DNA of 64,000 nt from an uncultured Bacteroidales bacterium (GCA_900314725.1 OMWJ01000012.1:1-64000); one strand, 5' to 3'. Shown: positions 18,642 to 28,217, numbered from the stretch's first letter. Numbers and translations are program-made. Notes: generated by a model from the letters alone, not told the origin.

Positions 18642-20669
18642 CTAATTGTTCGTCACCATAGAGGAAACAGTGATAGAAGTGGAAGTTGTTCCTGTGTAGG
18701 TTGCACCTGTGTAATAACCATTCCATTCTGTTCCGCCTGTGATTGTTCCACCTGTATATAGTTTATATGTTCCTGTGGAAATTTCTGGAGAAGACAAAAG
18801 AAGAACTAATCCATTGTTTCCTCCAGGACCACCGCCACCAGGACCGCCACCAGGACCATAACTTGGAGAACCCCAAGGATTACCACCCTGACCTCCTCCT
18901 TGCATGGAAGTTATTGCAGGTATTTGAAACATAATAATACTATTTCCACTGTTATCAGTAAAGTTGATTGCCTGATTAGCACTTACACCACTTTTCAAAA
19001 TAACTCTCTGTGTGCAGACAGAGGATGTTGGAGTAGAATGTTCTCCTCCAATACCAATAAGTGTTCCACCTGTGATTTTGAATGTGTTTTGATCGCAGTC
19101 AAAACCTCCTTCAGGGGCAGTCTGCCCTACTGCTATAACCAAACCTCCGCTTATTGTCATAGTTCCATTTGCATCTATGGCGTCATTGCCTGTTGCGTGT
19201 GCATAAACTTGACCTCCTGATATTTCTATATGAGAAGCTGCATTTATAGCATCATCGTATGTATTAAGAATTATTTCTCCTCCTGAAATAAACATTGTAT
19301 CCTTGCTTTCCAATCCTTCTCCACCGTCATGTTCTGTTGTAACGTTTATAATACCTCCTAATACATAGAAATTACCCTCTGCTGCTATAGCCTTAGGTTG
19401 AGCATAGTCTGTCTCATTTCCCCATCCTGAACCCTGAACCTCAACAAAATGCTCACCGCTTGTACTTGCATTGATAACAGGAGTTGTGTTTTCTCCTTCC
19501 TTTATTGTTATTGTTCCATCAATCTTTATACACTTACCGCCAGAACCTGACTGTGCAATGGTTATAGTACCTCCCTCTATAAGAAGATTTCCATCTGCTT
19601 TAATACAAGAAGATTTATAAGAATCTGTTGCACCTGTGCTGTCAATATATGTTGCACCATCTGAAGCTGCTGTTATATTTACAACAGGAGAGCCTGTAAT
19701 GGTTATATTGCCATCAGCACTCATTCCTCTACCTCCTGCATTAGATGAAGGAAGGGTAAGAGTTATGTTACCGCCGCTAATAGTTATATTACTATCTGCT
19801 CCTATTGCACTACAATAAGAAGGATCATATCCGCTTCCTACTTCTTCTAATACCACCGTTCCTGCAGCTGTAACGTTGATATTTCCACCTGTAATATCAA
19901 CATCTATGTCTGACTTAATACCTTTTCCTGCATCAGCATTAACCGTTACATTTATCGTAGGTTCAGCAAATGTAAGTGTATTATCAGAAGAGATAGCATT
20001 CTTTTTGTTTGCAACGCAGGTAAGAGTTCCTGTACCCGTGAAAGTTGTTTCTCCTTTTGTATTGATAACTGCCTTACCATCAGAAGCAGAATTATCTGTT
20101 AATGTATTTACTGTTCCATCTACTATATTAAATATTGTGGTTTTGTCTTTCTTTAAGCGGATAGGTATGGTAGTAAGTGAAGTCAAATCCAAACCACCCA
20201 AAGATATTTTAAACTTCTTGTCAGATTCCAAATAGAAAGATCCGTCAGAAGATGTACCAGACAAATAATATTCTATATCAGTTATGCCTGCTGTTGTAAG
20301 AATGCTTACATTTGCACCGCTGACTGTAATGGCTATATCTTCACTTCCTACATTACTGACAACGTATGCAGTATCGTCAGCGTATGTTACATAAACAATA
20401 TTAGAGTATTCTGCTCCTGTCTGTGAAAATACAATACTGTCTATTGTGCTTATAGGCAATGTTACTGTATTTTCATCCTCTGTAATCAAAAGATTAGAAG
20501 TGTTGTCTGTCATTTTTAGACTATTGATGTTGGCAGCATTATTTTGATAAATAACACTTCCATTATAATACATCAAAACAGTATCTGTGGAATAGCTGTC
20601 AGCATTCTGTGCCTTTAAACCAAAAGAAATGAAAAGGCATACTGCAATAAAAATACTTATCTTTTTCAT
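18642..20669 (-). CDS. Secreted carbohydrate-binding beta-helix protein (Cthe_2159-like)
   Basis: A 675-residue exported protein (signal peptide MKKISIFIAVCLFISFGLKAQ). Repeated short turns such as ITISGGNITLTLP, ADGNITITGSP and TMFISGGEIILNT form a right-handed beta-helix like the Cthe_2159 family, whose characterised member binds polygalacturonate. An N-terminal module (about 25-90) ending IDSIVFSQ resembles the one in the upstream T9SS gene. The C-terminal part is Gly/Pro-rich (GGPGGGGPGGNNG) and then Thr/Ser-rich. Its start codon overlaps the upstream stop by 4 bp, implying translational coupling. The ligand in this organism is unknown. Confidence 0.75.
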   Translation of the reverse strand: MKKISIFIAVCLFISFGLKAQNADSYSTDTVLMYYNGSVIYQNNAANINSLKMTDNTSNLLITEDENTVTLPISTIDSIVFSQTGAEYSNIVYVTYADDTAYVVSNVGSEDIAITVSGANVSILTTAGITDIEYYLSGTSSDGSFYLESDKKFKISLGGLDLTSLTTIPIRLKKDKTTIFNIVDGTVNTLTDNSASDGKAVINTKGETTFTGTGTLTCVANKKNAISSDNTLTFAEPTINVTVNADAGKGIKSDIDVDITGGNINVTAAGTVVLEEVGSGYDPSYCSAIGADSNITISGGNITLTLPSSNAGGRGMSADGNITITGSPVVNITAASDGATYIDSTGATDSYKSSCIKADGNLLIEGGTITIAQSGSGGKCIKIDGTITIKEGENTTPVINASTSGEHFVEVQGSGWGNETDYAQPKAIAAEGNFYVLGGIINVTTEHDGGEGLESKDTMFISGGEIILNTYDDAINAASHIEISGGQVYAHATGNDAIDANGTMTISGGLVIAVGQTAPEGGFDCDQNTFKITGGTLIGIGGEHSTPTSSVCTQRVILKSGVSANQAINFTDNSGNSIIMFQIPAITSMQGGGQGGNPWGSPSYGPGGGPGGGGPGGNNGLVLLLSSPEISTGTYKLYTGGTITGGTEWNGYYTGATYTGTTSTSITVSSMVTNN

Positions 20670-21154
20670 AGTTTTGAGAATTTAAAGGTTTTATCACTAC
20701 ATTTCAACACATAGACACCTTTTTCCAATGAAGTGATGTCTATTTTTTCATCATTAGCATACTTACCTTGAAGCAACAACTTGCCATCAAGACTATATAT
20801 ACTTAAATCTTGCTTCTGATTACCACTACCTGCTGTCTTTATATAGTCCTTGGCAGGATTAGGATAAACAAATGCAGTATTTTCTGCCTTTATATCAGAG
20901 ATTGAAGCAACTTGTCTGAAATAAATCTTCTGCATATCTTCAAAATACACAATTGTTGAGTTGCCTTCGTTATCAACAATATTGATAAAACTCTGAGAAT
21001 CCGAAGTTGCTTCATTGAAATACACAGCTCCATTATCCCCTAAATCATAAGTCTGTTCTGTCAAATCTGTCTTCTGCACAACCAGAACATTTTGTGCCTT
21101 TATTCCTATGCTGACAAACACGCATAGAAGCAAAATTAAAATTAGTTTTCTCAT
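20666..21154 (-). CDS. Small T9SS cargo protein with type A sorting domain
   Basis: A 162-residue protein with a signal peptide (MRKLILILLLCVFVSIGIKAQ). A short beta-rich module follows that ends in DMQKIYFRQ, related to the N-terminus of the next gene. Residues 93-162 are a C-terminal T9SS sorting domain: FVYPNPAKDYI, LSIYSLDGKLLLQGKY, IDITSLEKGVYVLKC. Such domains are recognised by the type IX secretion machinery for export and surface attachment. The protein is almost only module plus signal, so it may be an anchor or partner for the downstream beta-helix protein, which itself lacks an obvious sorting domain. Confidence 0.75.
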   Translation of the reverse strand: MRKLILILLLCVFVSIGIKAQNVLVVQKTDLTEQTYDLGDNGAVYFNEATSDSQSFINIVDNEGNSTIVYFEDMQKIYFRQVASISDIKAENTAFVYPNPAKDYIKTAGSGNQKQDLSIYSLDGKLLLQGKYANDEKIDITSLEKGVYVLKCSDKTFKFSKL

Positions 21155-21184
21155 ATTTAATTGGTTTATTATTTATTGCGGGTG

Positions 21185-21192
21185 CAAAGATA
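21185..21192 (-). promoter_or_regulatory. Promoter -7 box of T9SS/beta-helix operon
   Basis: On the minus strand TATCTTTG followed by CACC, about 30 bases before the start of the T9SS gene. It is divergent from the 21236 promoter. Confidence 0.6.
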
Positions 21193-21235
21193 GTAAAAAA
21201 ATATCATATTAATGCAAAAATATTAAAAAAGTGAG

Positions 21236-21243
21236 TACCTTTG
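21236..21243 (+). promoter_or_regulatory. Promoter -7 box of the secreted nuclease/phosphatase gene
   Basis: TACCTTTG followed by CAAAA. The TTG at 21241 lies inside this box, so the true start codon is ATG 21277. Confidence 0.6.
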
Positions 21244-21276
21244 CAAAATAATAAATCAAGTTATAGTCAAGAATTT

Positions 21277-22188
21277 ATGAAAAGAATTATCATATATACA
21301 ACCTTTATTTTGATTGCATTTTGTCTTAATGCACAAGGGCTTTTTGTTGGCTCATACAATATTAGAAATAAGAACGATTGGGATAAAAAACAAAACAACG
21401 ACTGGAACATTAGAGTAGAAAAAATTTGTGAATTGATAAACTTTGAAAGCCCTGATATCTTTGGAACACAAGAAGTTTTAAATATTCAGTTGAATGATAT
21501 GCTAAAACTTTTGGACAGATATGCTTATATCGGTGTTGGGAGGGATGACGGCAAAGAGCAAGGAGAATATGCCGCTATTTTTTACAACAAAGAACGCATA
21601 GAACTGTTGGAAAATGGAGACTTCTGGCTTGCAGAACAAACAGAATCTCCACAAAAAGGCTGGGATGCTGCTTGTATTCGCATTTGCACTTGGGGAAAAT
21701 TTAGAGATAGACAGACGAGAAAAGAATTTTATTTCTTCAATCTTCACATGGATCATGTAGGTGTTGTCGCCAGAAGAGAGAGTGCAAAACTTGTTGTGGA
21801 GAAAATAAAAAAAATAGCCAAAACAAGCTCATCTATACTTACAGGAGATTTCAATGTGGATCAAAATAATGAGATATATACCACATTCACCCAAAGCGGT
21901 ATTCTCAAAGATAGTTATCAAGTTGCTAAATACAAGATGATTCCTAACGGAACATTCAATTCTTTTAATCCCTTGCTGAAAACCAACAGCAGAATAGACC
22001 ATATATTTGTTACAAAAGACTTTAGCGTGGATAATTATGCAGTTATGACAAATATGTACTGGCTAAACAAGGACGAGAAGAAAAAAATCAAAGGCCATGA
22101 TGCTCCTGATGAGATAAGTTTCAAGGAAGGTATTATCCGCACTCCTTCTGACCACTACCCTATTTTTGCACGCCTAAGATGGAAATAA
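21277..22188 (+). CDS. Secreted endonuclease/exonuclease/phosphatase family protein
   Basis: A 303-residue protein with a signal peptide (MKRIIIYTTFILIAFCLNAQ). The EEP (DNase I-like) fold shows VGSYNIRNKNDWD, the metal-binding GTQEVL Glu, FNLHMDHVG, LTGDFNVDQNN, and the terminal SDHYPIFARL with the catalytic Asp-His. Family members cleave nucleic acids or phosphodiesters. Secreted Bacteroidota members of this shape are often annotated as nucleases or phosphatases without known substrate. The next gene overlaps its end by 10 bp. Confidence 0.85.
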   Translation: MKRIIIYTTFILIAFCLNAQGLFVGSYNIRNKNDWDKKQNNDWNIRVEKICELINFESPDIFGTQEVLNIQLNDMLKLLDRYAYIGVGRDDGKEQGEYAAIFYNKERIELLENGDFWLAEQTESPQKGWDAACIRICTWGKFRDRQTRKEFYFFNLHMDHVGVVARRESAKLVVEKIKKIAKTSSSILTGDFNVDQNNEIYTTFTQSGILKDSYQVAKYKMIPNGTFNSFNPLLKTNSRIDHIFVTKDFSVDNYAVMTNMYWLNKDEKKKIKGHDAPDEISFKEGIIRTPSDHYPIFARLRWK

Positions 22189-23198
22189 AGAAAAACATTG
22201 ACAAGAAGTTCTTTGCCGATTGGACAAAGAAGATACAAAACATAAAATCTGAGAGTGATTTTTTCGCTTTGTGCAAAGAAGCCGCTGCTTTTCAATATCT
22301 GAACAACAAAGTCTATAGACAATGGTGCAAGTCTTTGTCTTACAATATAGACAACATCAGTTCTATTAATGACATTCCTTTTCTACCTATATCTTTCTAC
22401 AAAAGTTTTGCAGTAACTTGCTTTGAAGACTACGAATATAAAGACTACTTCCTTTCTTCGGGGACAAGTTCCATGCAAAGAAGCAGACATTTAGTCTATA
22501 ATAAAGATTTCTATATTCAAAACACTTTTTCCTGTTTCTCGCAATTTTTCTCCAATATAGAAGAATATTGTTTCATATGTCTTTTACCCAACTATTTGGA
22601 GCAGGAACACTCATCTTTGATTTGCATGATGAATGCTTTTGTTGAGAAGAGCATGTATAAAAACAGTGGTTTCTATGCTCACAACCTGAAAGATGTTGTT
22701 ACGGCTCTAAGACTCAATGAAAAAGAAGGTATAAAGACTATTCTCTTTGGTGTAACATACGCCTTGCTGGACTTAGTGGAAAACTATCCTGACCTAAGAC
22801 TAAGGAATACAGTCGTTTTTGAAACAGGTGGGATGAAAGGACGAAGAGAAGAACTGCCAAAAGCAGAGATACACAGAATATTGACCGAAAGTTTAGGAAT
22901 AAAAAACATCGCTTCAGAATATGGAATGTGTGAATTGTTTTCTCAGGCCTATTCTCTGCAAGACGGTGTTTTCTTTGCCCCAAAACAAATGCAAGTGATT
23001 GTAAAAGAAATAAACGACTACAAGAATACCCTTAGCTTTGGCAAACGCGGAATCATCAATATTGTAGATTTATGCAATATAGACACATGCTGTTTCATTC
23101 AGACGGAGGATGTCGGCAGAAAACTTTCGAAAAACTCTTTTGAAATCATAGGCAGATTAGACCATTCTGACATAAGAGGATGCAACCTGATGTACTAA
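22179..23198 (+). CDS. LuxE-like acyl-protein synthetase
   Basis: A 339-residue adenylate-forming enzyme of the LuxE/PaaK type. The ATP-binding loop reads DYFLSSGTSSMQRSRH, and a second conserved stretch is VVFETGGMKGRREELPK followed by ASEYGMCELFSQAYS, characteristic of LuxE-family proteins. LuxE activates fatty acids as acyl-AMP and passes them to a cysteine; no luxC or luxD homologue is visible here. In Bacteroidota such proteins often occur near long-chain acyl or surface-polysaccharide genes. It overlaps the preceding gene by 10 bp, so the two are probably co-translated. Confidence 0.8.
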   Translation: MEIKKNIDKKFFADWTKKIQNIKSESDFFALCKEAAAFQYLNNKVYRQWCKSLSYNIDNISSINDIPFLPISFYKSFAVTCFEDYEYKDYFLSSGTSSMQRSRHLVYNKDFYIQNTFSCFSQFFSNIEEYCFICLLPNYLEQEHSSLICMMNAFVEKSMYKNSGFYAHNLKDVVTALRLNEKEGIKTILFGVTYALLDLVENYPDLRLRNTVVFETGGMKGRREELPKAEIHRILTESLGIKNIASEYGMCELFSQAYSLQDGVFFAPKQMQVIVKEINDYKNTLSFGKRGIINIVDLCNIDTCCFIQTEDVGRKLSKNSFEIIGRLDHSDIRGCNLMY

Positions 23199-23231
23199 GA
23201 TTTTACCCGTTTTTTCTATACATAAAGACTT

Positions 23232-23331
23232 AATGAAAAAAGTCTTCGTTTTAAGAAAAAAAGACTTGATGTTTAGGTGCAAAAGAGTTGATCTTTTTTT
23301 CTCAAAACCAACTCTTTTTTTGCCAAAACTT
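23232..23331. repeat. Interspersed palindromic repeat, copy B
   Basis: AAGTCTTCGTTTTAAGA, AAAAAGACTTGATGTTTAGG and GAGTTGATCTTTTTTTCTC are followed by AAAACCAACTCTTTTTTT. It lies between the convergent LuxE-like and DnaQ-like genes and may serve as their shared terminator. Confidence 0.8.
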
Positions 23332-23396
23332 AAATACCTGATTTTAATATAGTTATTTCTTAAAAAAATAATACATCTTTGCAAAATGAAACGCTA

Positions 23397-23948
23397 TTAT
23401 ATTCTGTTGTATCTTCTATGCGTAACTTTTTTGAGTTCTTCAAAATCACTAACCCCAAGATGTTCTGCCTCTCTGAGAAAAAGTTCTGCACAAGCGTATG
23501 CATCTGACTGTGCATGATGATGATTGAGCGATATATTCTCCAAGTTGCAGAGGTAGTCCAAAGAAAACTTTTTAGATTCTTTCCAAACATCACGTGAAAG
23601 AACGTAGGTACAAAGGTAACGACTCTGCGGCTTTGACAAATTATAATACCTCAGCGTTTTCCTAAGTACGTTTATATCAAAAGAAGCATTGTGTGCTATA
23701 ACCATAGTGTTGTCTAAGTATGGTTTTATCTCTTTCCACAACGGAGCAAAAGTAGGTTTGTCAGCAACATCTTCTTTGTGTATCCCATGAATGCGTTGTG
23801 CATAGTAATGAAAATAAGGAAAACATATAGGCTTTATCAACCAATATCTAACATCCACAACTCTATTATCCTCTACCTTGCAAAGTCCTAACGAGCAGGG
23901 GAAATATTTGTCAGCCGTTTCAAAATCTATAGCAGTATAAGAAAACAT
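23397..23948 (-). CDS. DnaQ-family 3'-5' exonuclease
   Basis: A 183-residue DEDDh exonuclease like the DNA polymerase III epsilon subunit core. Motifs are YTAIDFETA (first Asp and Glu), VIAHNASFDINVLRKTL (second Asp) and HHHAQSDAYACAEL (catalytic His and last Asp). It has no additional domain, so it is a stand-alone nuclease such as an RNase T/ExoX-like or accessory proofreading enzyme rather than a fused PolC. The intact exonuclease is of interest because PolA in this window seems to lack proofreading residues. Confidence 0.85.
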   Translation of the reverse strand: MFSYTAIDFETADKYFPCSLGLCKVEDNRVVDVRYWLIKPICFPYFHYYAQRIHGIHKEDVADKPTFAPLWKEIKPYLDNTMVIAHNASFDINVLRKTLRYYNLSKPQSRYLCTYVLSRDVWKESKKFSLDYLCNLENISLNHHHAQSDAYACAELFLREAEHLGVSDFEELKKVTHRRYNRI

Positions 23949-23974
23949 CGTATATGGGTAAAGTTGTCTTTTTT

Positions 23975-26026
23975 TTACTTTTTAAAGTTTTGTAAGCCTT
24001 TTTGCAGGAAGGATACAAAGTTATTCACGTTCTTGTCATATGGTTGAGGCTTTTCTGTAAGAAGATTACCATCACCATCCATAAGAACATACAAAGGTTG
24101 TGCATTAGCGTGAAACTTCTCTATCTGATAGTTAAGATTTCTTCTTCCAAGAGTTTTTATTGTCTTGCCATTCATTTGAGTCCATTCCTCTTTTGGCAAC
24201 TCTATTGTATTTTCATCACAGTATAAAGATACAAGAATATAGTCGTTCTGTATTAATTTCTTAACTGTTGGATCAGACCACACAGCTGTTTCCATTTCCC
24301 TGCAATTTGCACAACTCTTTCCTGTAAAGTCTAAGAACAAAGGCTTGCCAACTTGTTTTGCATACTGCTTTGCTTCCTCTAAATCAAAGAATGCTTTGAA
24401 ACCAACTGGAATATGTTCATCTAACTTGTCAGCATACTTTCTTTGAATAGGAAAATCACCTACATTAGCAGTAGTTGCTGTACCACCATTTTCTACAACT
24501 ATTTTCTCAATATTGTATTCCTGAGAAGAAAGAGGTGGTAAATAACCAGAAATAGTACTAAGCGGAGCTCCCCAAAGACCAGGTATCATATAAATAGTAA
24601 ATGAGAAGGAAACAATAGCAAGGAAAAGACGAACAACACTTATATGCTGTAAATCAGAATCTCCTTTGAATTTCAGTTTGCCTAACAGATAGAATCCTAT
24701 CATTGCAAAGATTACTATCCAAATGCAGAGATATGTTGTCCTTGGCAGGATTCCCCAATTACATGCTTGGTCTGCTACCATAAGGAACTTTAAACCTAAG
24801 GCTATTTCCAAGAAACCAAAGACAATCTTCACGCTATTTAACCACGAACCGCTTTTCATATTCTTTAAGAATGAAGGGAACATAGCCAAAAGAGTGAATG
24901 GAAGTGCAAAACCTATGGCAAATCCCAACATAGAAACAAAGAATATAAACGAATTGGAAGAGCCTGACGCCATTTCCACTAATGCAGCACCAAGAATAGG
25001 ACCTGTGCAGGAGAAAGAAACTAATACTGTAGTAAGAGCTATAAAGAACGCACCTAAAAGTCCGCCTTTTTCACTTTCTTTGTCTGACTTGGTTACCCAT
25101 TTGCTTGGCATTGTTATCTCAAACAATCCAAAGAAAGAAAGAGCAAACACCATAAAGATAACAAAGAACAGAACATTAGGAATCCAATGTGTAGAAATGA
25201 TATACATTGCGTCCTTTCCGAATATCAAAGTAAGCAATAAGCCTAAAACAGCAAAGATTAAAACGATGGAAAGTCCAAAGAAGTAAGCTTGTTTTCTTCC
25301 TTGACGATTAGTTTTTCTTCCATGTAAGAAGAAAGATATAGTCATTGGTATCATAGGAAAAACACAAGGAGTTAGCAAAGTTATTAATCCCACTCCAAAT
25401 GAAATTAGAAACACCATAAACAAAGATTTATTGGCAAGATCTTGAGTATCTCCCATTGATTTTGCTTCTGCAATAGTAGTAGAAGTTTGTGTTGAGGCCG
25501 TTTCTGTTGCTACCTGAGTAGGAGATTCTGCTAATTGTGGTTCTTGTGGAACTTCTTCTCCTACAATATTAGGATTTCCTTTTACATCAAAAACAAAAGC
25601 CACATCATCAGGAGGAATACATGAACCATTTTCACAAAGTTGGAAAGTAAGAGAACCTTTTACTTTGAAATCCTTATCTGTCTTTACTTTTATTCTTTGA
25701 CGGAATACAACAGTTCCCTCAAATGAACGAGTAGTGTCTTTAGCAAACTTATCATAATGGGCTTTGCTTGCAGGTTCTTTTACTCCGCCTATCTTTTGAT
25801 AATCACTTGCTTTTGAGAAATTAAACTCTATAGGCATTTCAGTTCCTTTGGTATATTGCGAATAAATATGCCAACCTTTGTCTAAAGAGCATTTCAATTG
25901 CAATTCAGAAACGGAATCATTGATTCTATTTGTTGTGAAAGTCCATCTTGCATGTTCTTGTGCAGAAACACTAACGCAGAATACCACTGCAAAAAGGTAA
26001 AAAACGATATGCTTTGCTTTGTTCAT
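23975..26026 (-). CDS. dsbD: Thiol:disulfide interchange protein DsbD
   Basis: A 683-residue inner-membrane protein carrying electrons from cytoplasmic thioredoxin to the periplasm. The start is set at ATG 26024-26026 (MNKAKHIVFYLFAVVFCVSVSAQ, a signal peptide), 20 bp after envC; a longer frame would overlap envC. The N-terminal DsbD-alpha domain (about 25-160) contains ENGSCIPPD. Eight or so membrane segments follow (about 200-480), with LLTPCVFPMIPMT and FSCTGPILG holding the membrane redox cysteines. A C-terminal thioredoxin domain has GKSCANCREME. Likely in an operon with envC. Confidence 0.92.
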   Translation of the reverse strand: MNKAKHIVFYLFAVVFCVSVSAQEHARWTFTTNRINDSVSELQLKCSLDKGWHIYSQYTKGTEMPIEFNFSKASDYQKIGGVKEPASKAHYDKFAKDTTRSFEGTVVFRQRIKVKTDKDFKVKGSLTFQLCENGSCIPPDDVAFVFDVKGNPNIVGEEVPQEPQLAESPTQVATETASTQTSTTIAEAKSMGDTQDLANKSLFMVFLISFGVGLITLLTPCVFPMIPMTISFFLHGRKTNRQGRKQAYFFGLSIVLIFAVLGLLLTLIFGKDAMYIISTHWIPNVLFFVIFMVFALSFFGLFEITMPSKWVTKSDKESEKGGLLGAFFIALTTVLVSFSCTGPILGAALVEMASGSSNSFIFFVSMLGFAIGFALPFTLLAMFPSFLKNMKSGSWLNSVKIVFGFLEIALGLKFLMVADQACNWGILPRTTYLCIWIVIFAMIGFYLLGKLKFKGDSDLQHISVVRLFLAIVSFSFTIYMIPGLWGAPLSTISGYLPPLSSQEYNIEKIVVENGGTATTANVGDFPIQRKYADKLDEHIPVGFKAFFDLEEAKQYAKQVGKPLFLDFTGKSCANCREMETAVWSDPTVKKLIQNDYILVSLYCDENTIELPKEEWTQMNGKTIKTLGRRNLNYQIEKFHANAQPLYVLMDGDGNLLTEKPQPYDKNVNNFVSFLQKGLQNFKK

Positions 26027-26046
26027 GATATATAAGTTATTTCTTG

Positions 26047-27336
26047 TTATCTTTTTAACCAAACAGAAGGATTTTGACATTTTACTCCTTGACGAACTTG
26101 GAAATTCATTTCACTTTCTCCATTTTCATTTGTGGCTATAGTTCCTATAGTTTGACCTGTTGAAACTTTAGCTCCATCAGAAACAGAAACGCTCGCAAGA
26201 TTAGTATAAACAGTCATATATTCTCCGTGTCTTATGATTACTATCTTGTTTCCATTAGGTCCAGGGAAAACTTTACAAACCTCTCCTTCAAAAACAGCTT
26301 TAACACTTGCTCCCTTTGTCGTACGAATATCAACTCCAAGATTTTCTATCTCTACTCCTGCAATATCAGGATGAGGATGTTTTCCAAAACCACTAACGAT
26401 TACACCTTTTCCAACAGGCCAAGGAAGTCTTCCTTTGTTGGTTTCAAAACTCTTAGACAAGGCTTCTTCTTTTGGAGTTGCAGCCATTACGTAAGTTTTC
26501 TTCTCTGGAGTTTTCTTTTCTGTTGAAGATTCTTTCTTAGCTGTTGCATTTGCAGAAGAAGCATTCTTTCTTTTTGTCTCTGCTATTTTTGCTTGTTTCT
26601 TAACTTCAGCAGAGATAGCAGCATTTATTTGTTGTTGAAGTCTCTTCTTTTTAGCTTCTTTTGCTTTTATTTCTTTTGCAAGCTGGCTTTCTTGCTTTTT
26701 GATATTATTTACAAGTTTCTCTTGTTGCTGACGCTCTTTATTAAGGTTAGCTGTATTGACTTTTTCTTGATTAAGCAACTTTGACTGTGATTTCTTTTGG
26801 TTAAGCAAGTCATCTGTCATTGAAGACAACTCTATTGTCTTGTTTTCTATCTTTGCCATTTGACTTCTTTGCAAAGAAGCATAACGTCTAAAGAATACAT
26901 ATCTCTGATAGGCTTCATGATAGTCTTTTGCTGCGAAAATAAATAAAAGCCTATCCATTGCAGAACGATGTTTTTGTGCATAACGAAGCATATATGCATA
27001 GTTCTGCTTAAGAATTTCAAGACTACGATAAGATTCTGTTATACTTTGTTGAGTTGTTTTGATTTGGTTGTCTAATATATTAATCTGAGAAGTTATATTA
27101 TTAACCAATTGTTGTCGTTGTTCTACCTTCTTTTTTATTATCTGCAATTCAGAGGCAGAAAGTTTTTTGTTTTTTCTTGTCTCCTTTAGTATGGCATTCA
27201 TTGAAGATATTTCTTTTTCTATCTTCGCTTTCTCCTTTTCTAAACTTTGACGGTTTTGTGCTTTAGTCTCCGTAGCAAAACACCAACACAATGCTATAGC
27301 AAAAAAAGATATGTATATATAATGTTTTCTTTTCAC
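26047..27336 (-). CDS. EnvC-like murein hydrolase activator (coiled coil + degenerate M23)
   Basis: A 429-residue exported protein (signal peptide to about residue 27). Residues 28-250 are a long Lys/Gln/Glu coiled coil. The C-terminal LytM/M23 domain (about 305-429) is recognisable by NLGVDIRTTKGASVKAVFEGEV and HGEYMTVYTNLASVSV. The zinc ligands are missing: HxxxD reads NLGVD and the last HxH reads MNFQV. Family members of this kind activate amidases at division rather than cut peptidoglycan. First gene of a probable operon with dsbD; -7 box at 27368-27375. Confidence 0.88.
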   Translation of the reverse strand: MKRKHYIYISFFAIALCWCFATETKAQNRQSLEKEKAKIEKEISSMNAILKETRKNKKLSASELQIIKKKVEQRQQLVNNITSQINILDNQIKTTQQSITESYRSLEILKQNYAYMLRYAQKHRSAMDRLLFIFAAKDYHEAYQRYVFFRRYASLQRSQMAKIENKTIELSSMTDDLLNQKKSQSKLLNQEKVNTANLNKERQQQEKLVNNIKKQESQLAKEIKAKEAKKKRLQQQINAAISAEVKKQAKIAETKRKNASSANATAKKESSTEKKTPEKKTYVMAATPKEEALSKSFETNKGRLPWPVGKGVIVSGFGKHPHPDIAGVEIENLGVDIRTTKGASVKAVFEGEVCKVFPGPNGNKIVIIRHGEYMTVYTNLASVSVSDGAKVSTGQTIGTIATNENGESEMNFQVRQGVKCQNPSVWLKR

Positions 27337-27367
27337 GACAAATAGTATTAAGAATTAAAAGCGGTTG

Positions 27368-27375
27368 CAAAAGTA
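27368..27375 (-). promoter_or_regulatory. envC-dsbD promoter -7 box
   Basis: On the minus strand TACTTTTG followed by CAACC, about 32 bases before the envC start. Confidence 0.6.
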
Positions 27376-27418
27376 ATGAAAATATTTCTTTTATCCGTTA
27401 TTATTTCTCCTTTATTTT

Positions 27419-27448
27419 TTTGTATCTGACTAATAATTTATATTTTTG
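27419..27448 (+). promoter_or_regulatory. FKBP lipoprotein promoter
   Basis: TTTG (27419-27422), 18 bases, then TATTTTTG (27441-27448). The TTG inside the box is not a start codon; the ATG at 27476 is. Confidence 0.6.
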
Positions 27449-27475
27449 CAACCTAATATTCAAAAAAGACAAACA

Positions 27476-28201
27476 ATGAAACGCAATACATTATTATATA
27501 TAATAGGGCTAAGCCTAACTTTTGTAGTTCTGTTTTCTTGTTCTAAGAATGATGACAGAGTTAAATCTACTGAATTAAAAGATTTAAAAGACTCTGCTTC
27601 TTTTGCTTTGGGATATTTAAACGGAATGCAAGCCTCAATGGACAAAGATGCACCTGTTAATGCCGACCTTTATGCAAGAGGATTCAAACAAGCATTCTCA
27701 AAAGACACTGATGGTGTGTGGGATGTTGAAACGATGAGAAGCATTATCATGGAATACGCTCGCAGAACTCAAGAGAATATGCAAGAGAAGTCTTTCGAAC
27801 AAGCAAAACCTGACTTAGAAAGAGCCAACAAGTTCTTAGAAGAAAATGCAAAAACAAAAGATATTAAGACAACTCAAAGTGGATTGCAATATAAAATAGA
27901 AAAACAAGGCAAAGGTAAAAAACCTATTGTAGGAAATGGAGATAGAGTAATACTACAATATACTCAATATGAACTAACAGAAGGTAATGGGTGGGAATTA
28001 GTTCGTACTAATATCAATAAAGACGGAAAACGTCCTGGACCTACAGGAATAGATGGTCTATGTTTAGGAGTTAAAGAAGCTCTTAGCATGATGAATGCAG
28101 GCTCTCATTATATTATTTGGCTTCATCCAAATCTTGGTTATGGAGATTCTCCAAAACTTCAAATGTATGATTTAAAAGTTTTGGAAGTTTTAACTGAATA
28201 A
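27476..28201 (+). CDS. FKBP-type peptidyl-prolyl isomerase lipoprotein
   Basis: A 241-residue protein starting MKRNTLLYIIGLS with lipobox LFSC, so it is a lipoprotein facing the periplasm. Residues about 30-130 form the helical dimerisation segment seen in FklB/FkpA-type enzymes (SFALGYLNGMQASMD, ARGFKQAF). The C-terminal FKBP domain has GNGDRVILQYTQYEL, LGVKEALSMMNAGSHYIIWL and PNLGYGDSPKLQMY. It assists folding of exported proteins. Monocistronic. Confidence 0.88.
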   Translation: MKRNTLLYIIGLSLTFVVLFSCSKNDDRVKSTELKDLKDSASFALGYLNGMQASMDKDAPVNADLYARGFKQAFSKDTDGVWDVETMRSIIMEYARRTQENMQEKSFEQAKPDLERANKFLEENAKTKDIKTTQSGLQYKIEKQGKGKKPIVGNGDRVILQYTQYELTEGNGWELVRTNINKDGKRPGPTGIDGLCLGVKEALSMMNAGSHYIIWLHPNLGYGDSPKLQMYDLKVLEVLTE

Positions 28202-28217
28202 TTTTTCTTTGTTTTAT

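Noticed and set aside
23386-23520. Plus-strand ORF with a signal-like start (MKRYYILLYLLCVTFLSS) after a promoter-like ATCTTTGCAAA
   Set aside because: It lies wholly over the 3' end of the well-supported minus-strand exonuclease, is only 43 codons, and the promoter box spacing is off (TA-n4-TTTG).
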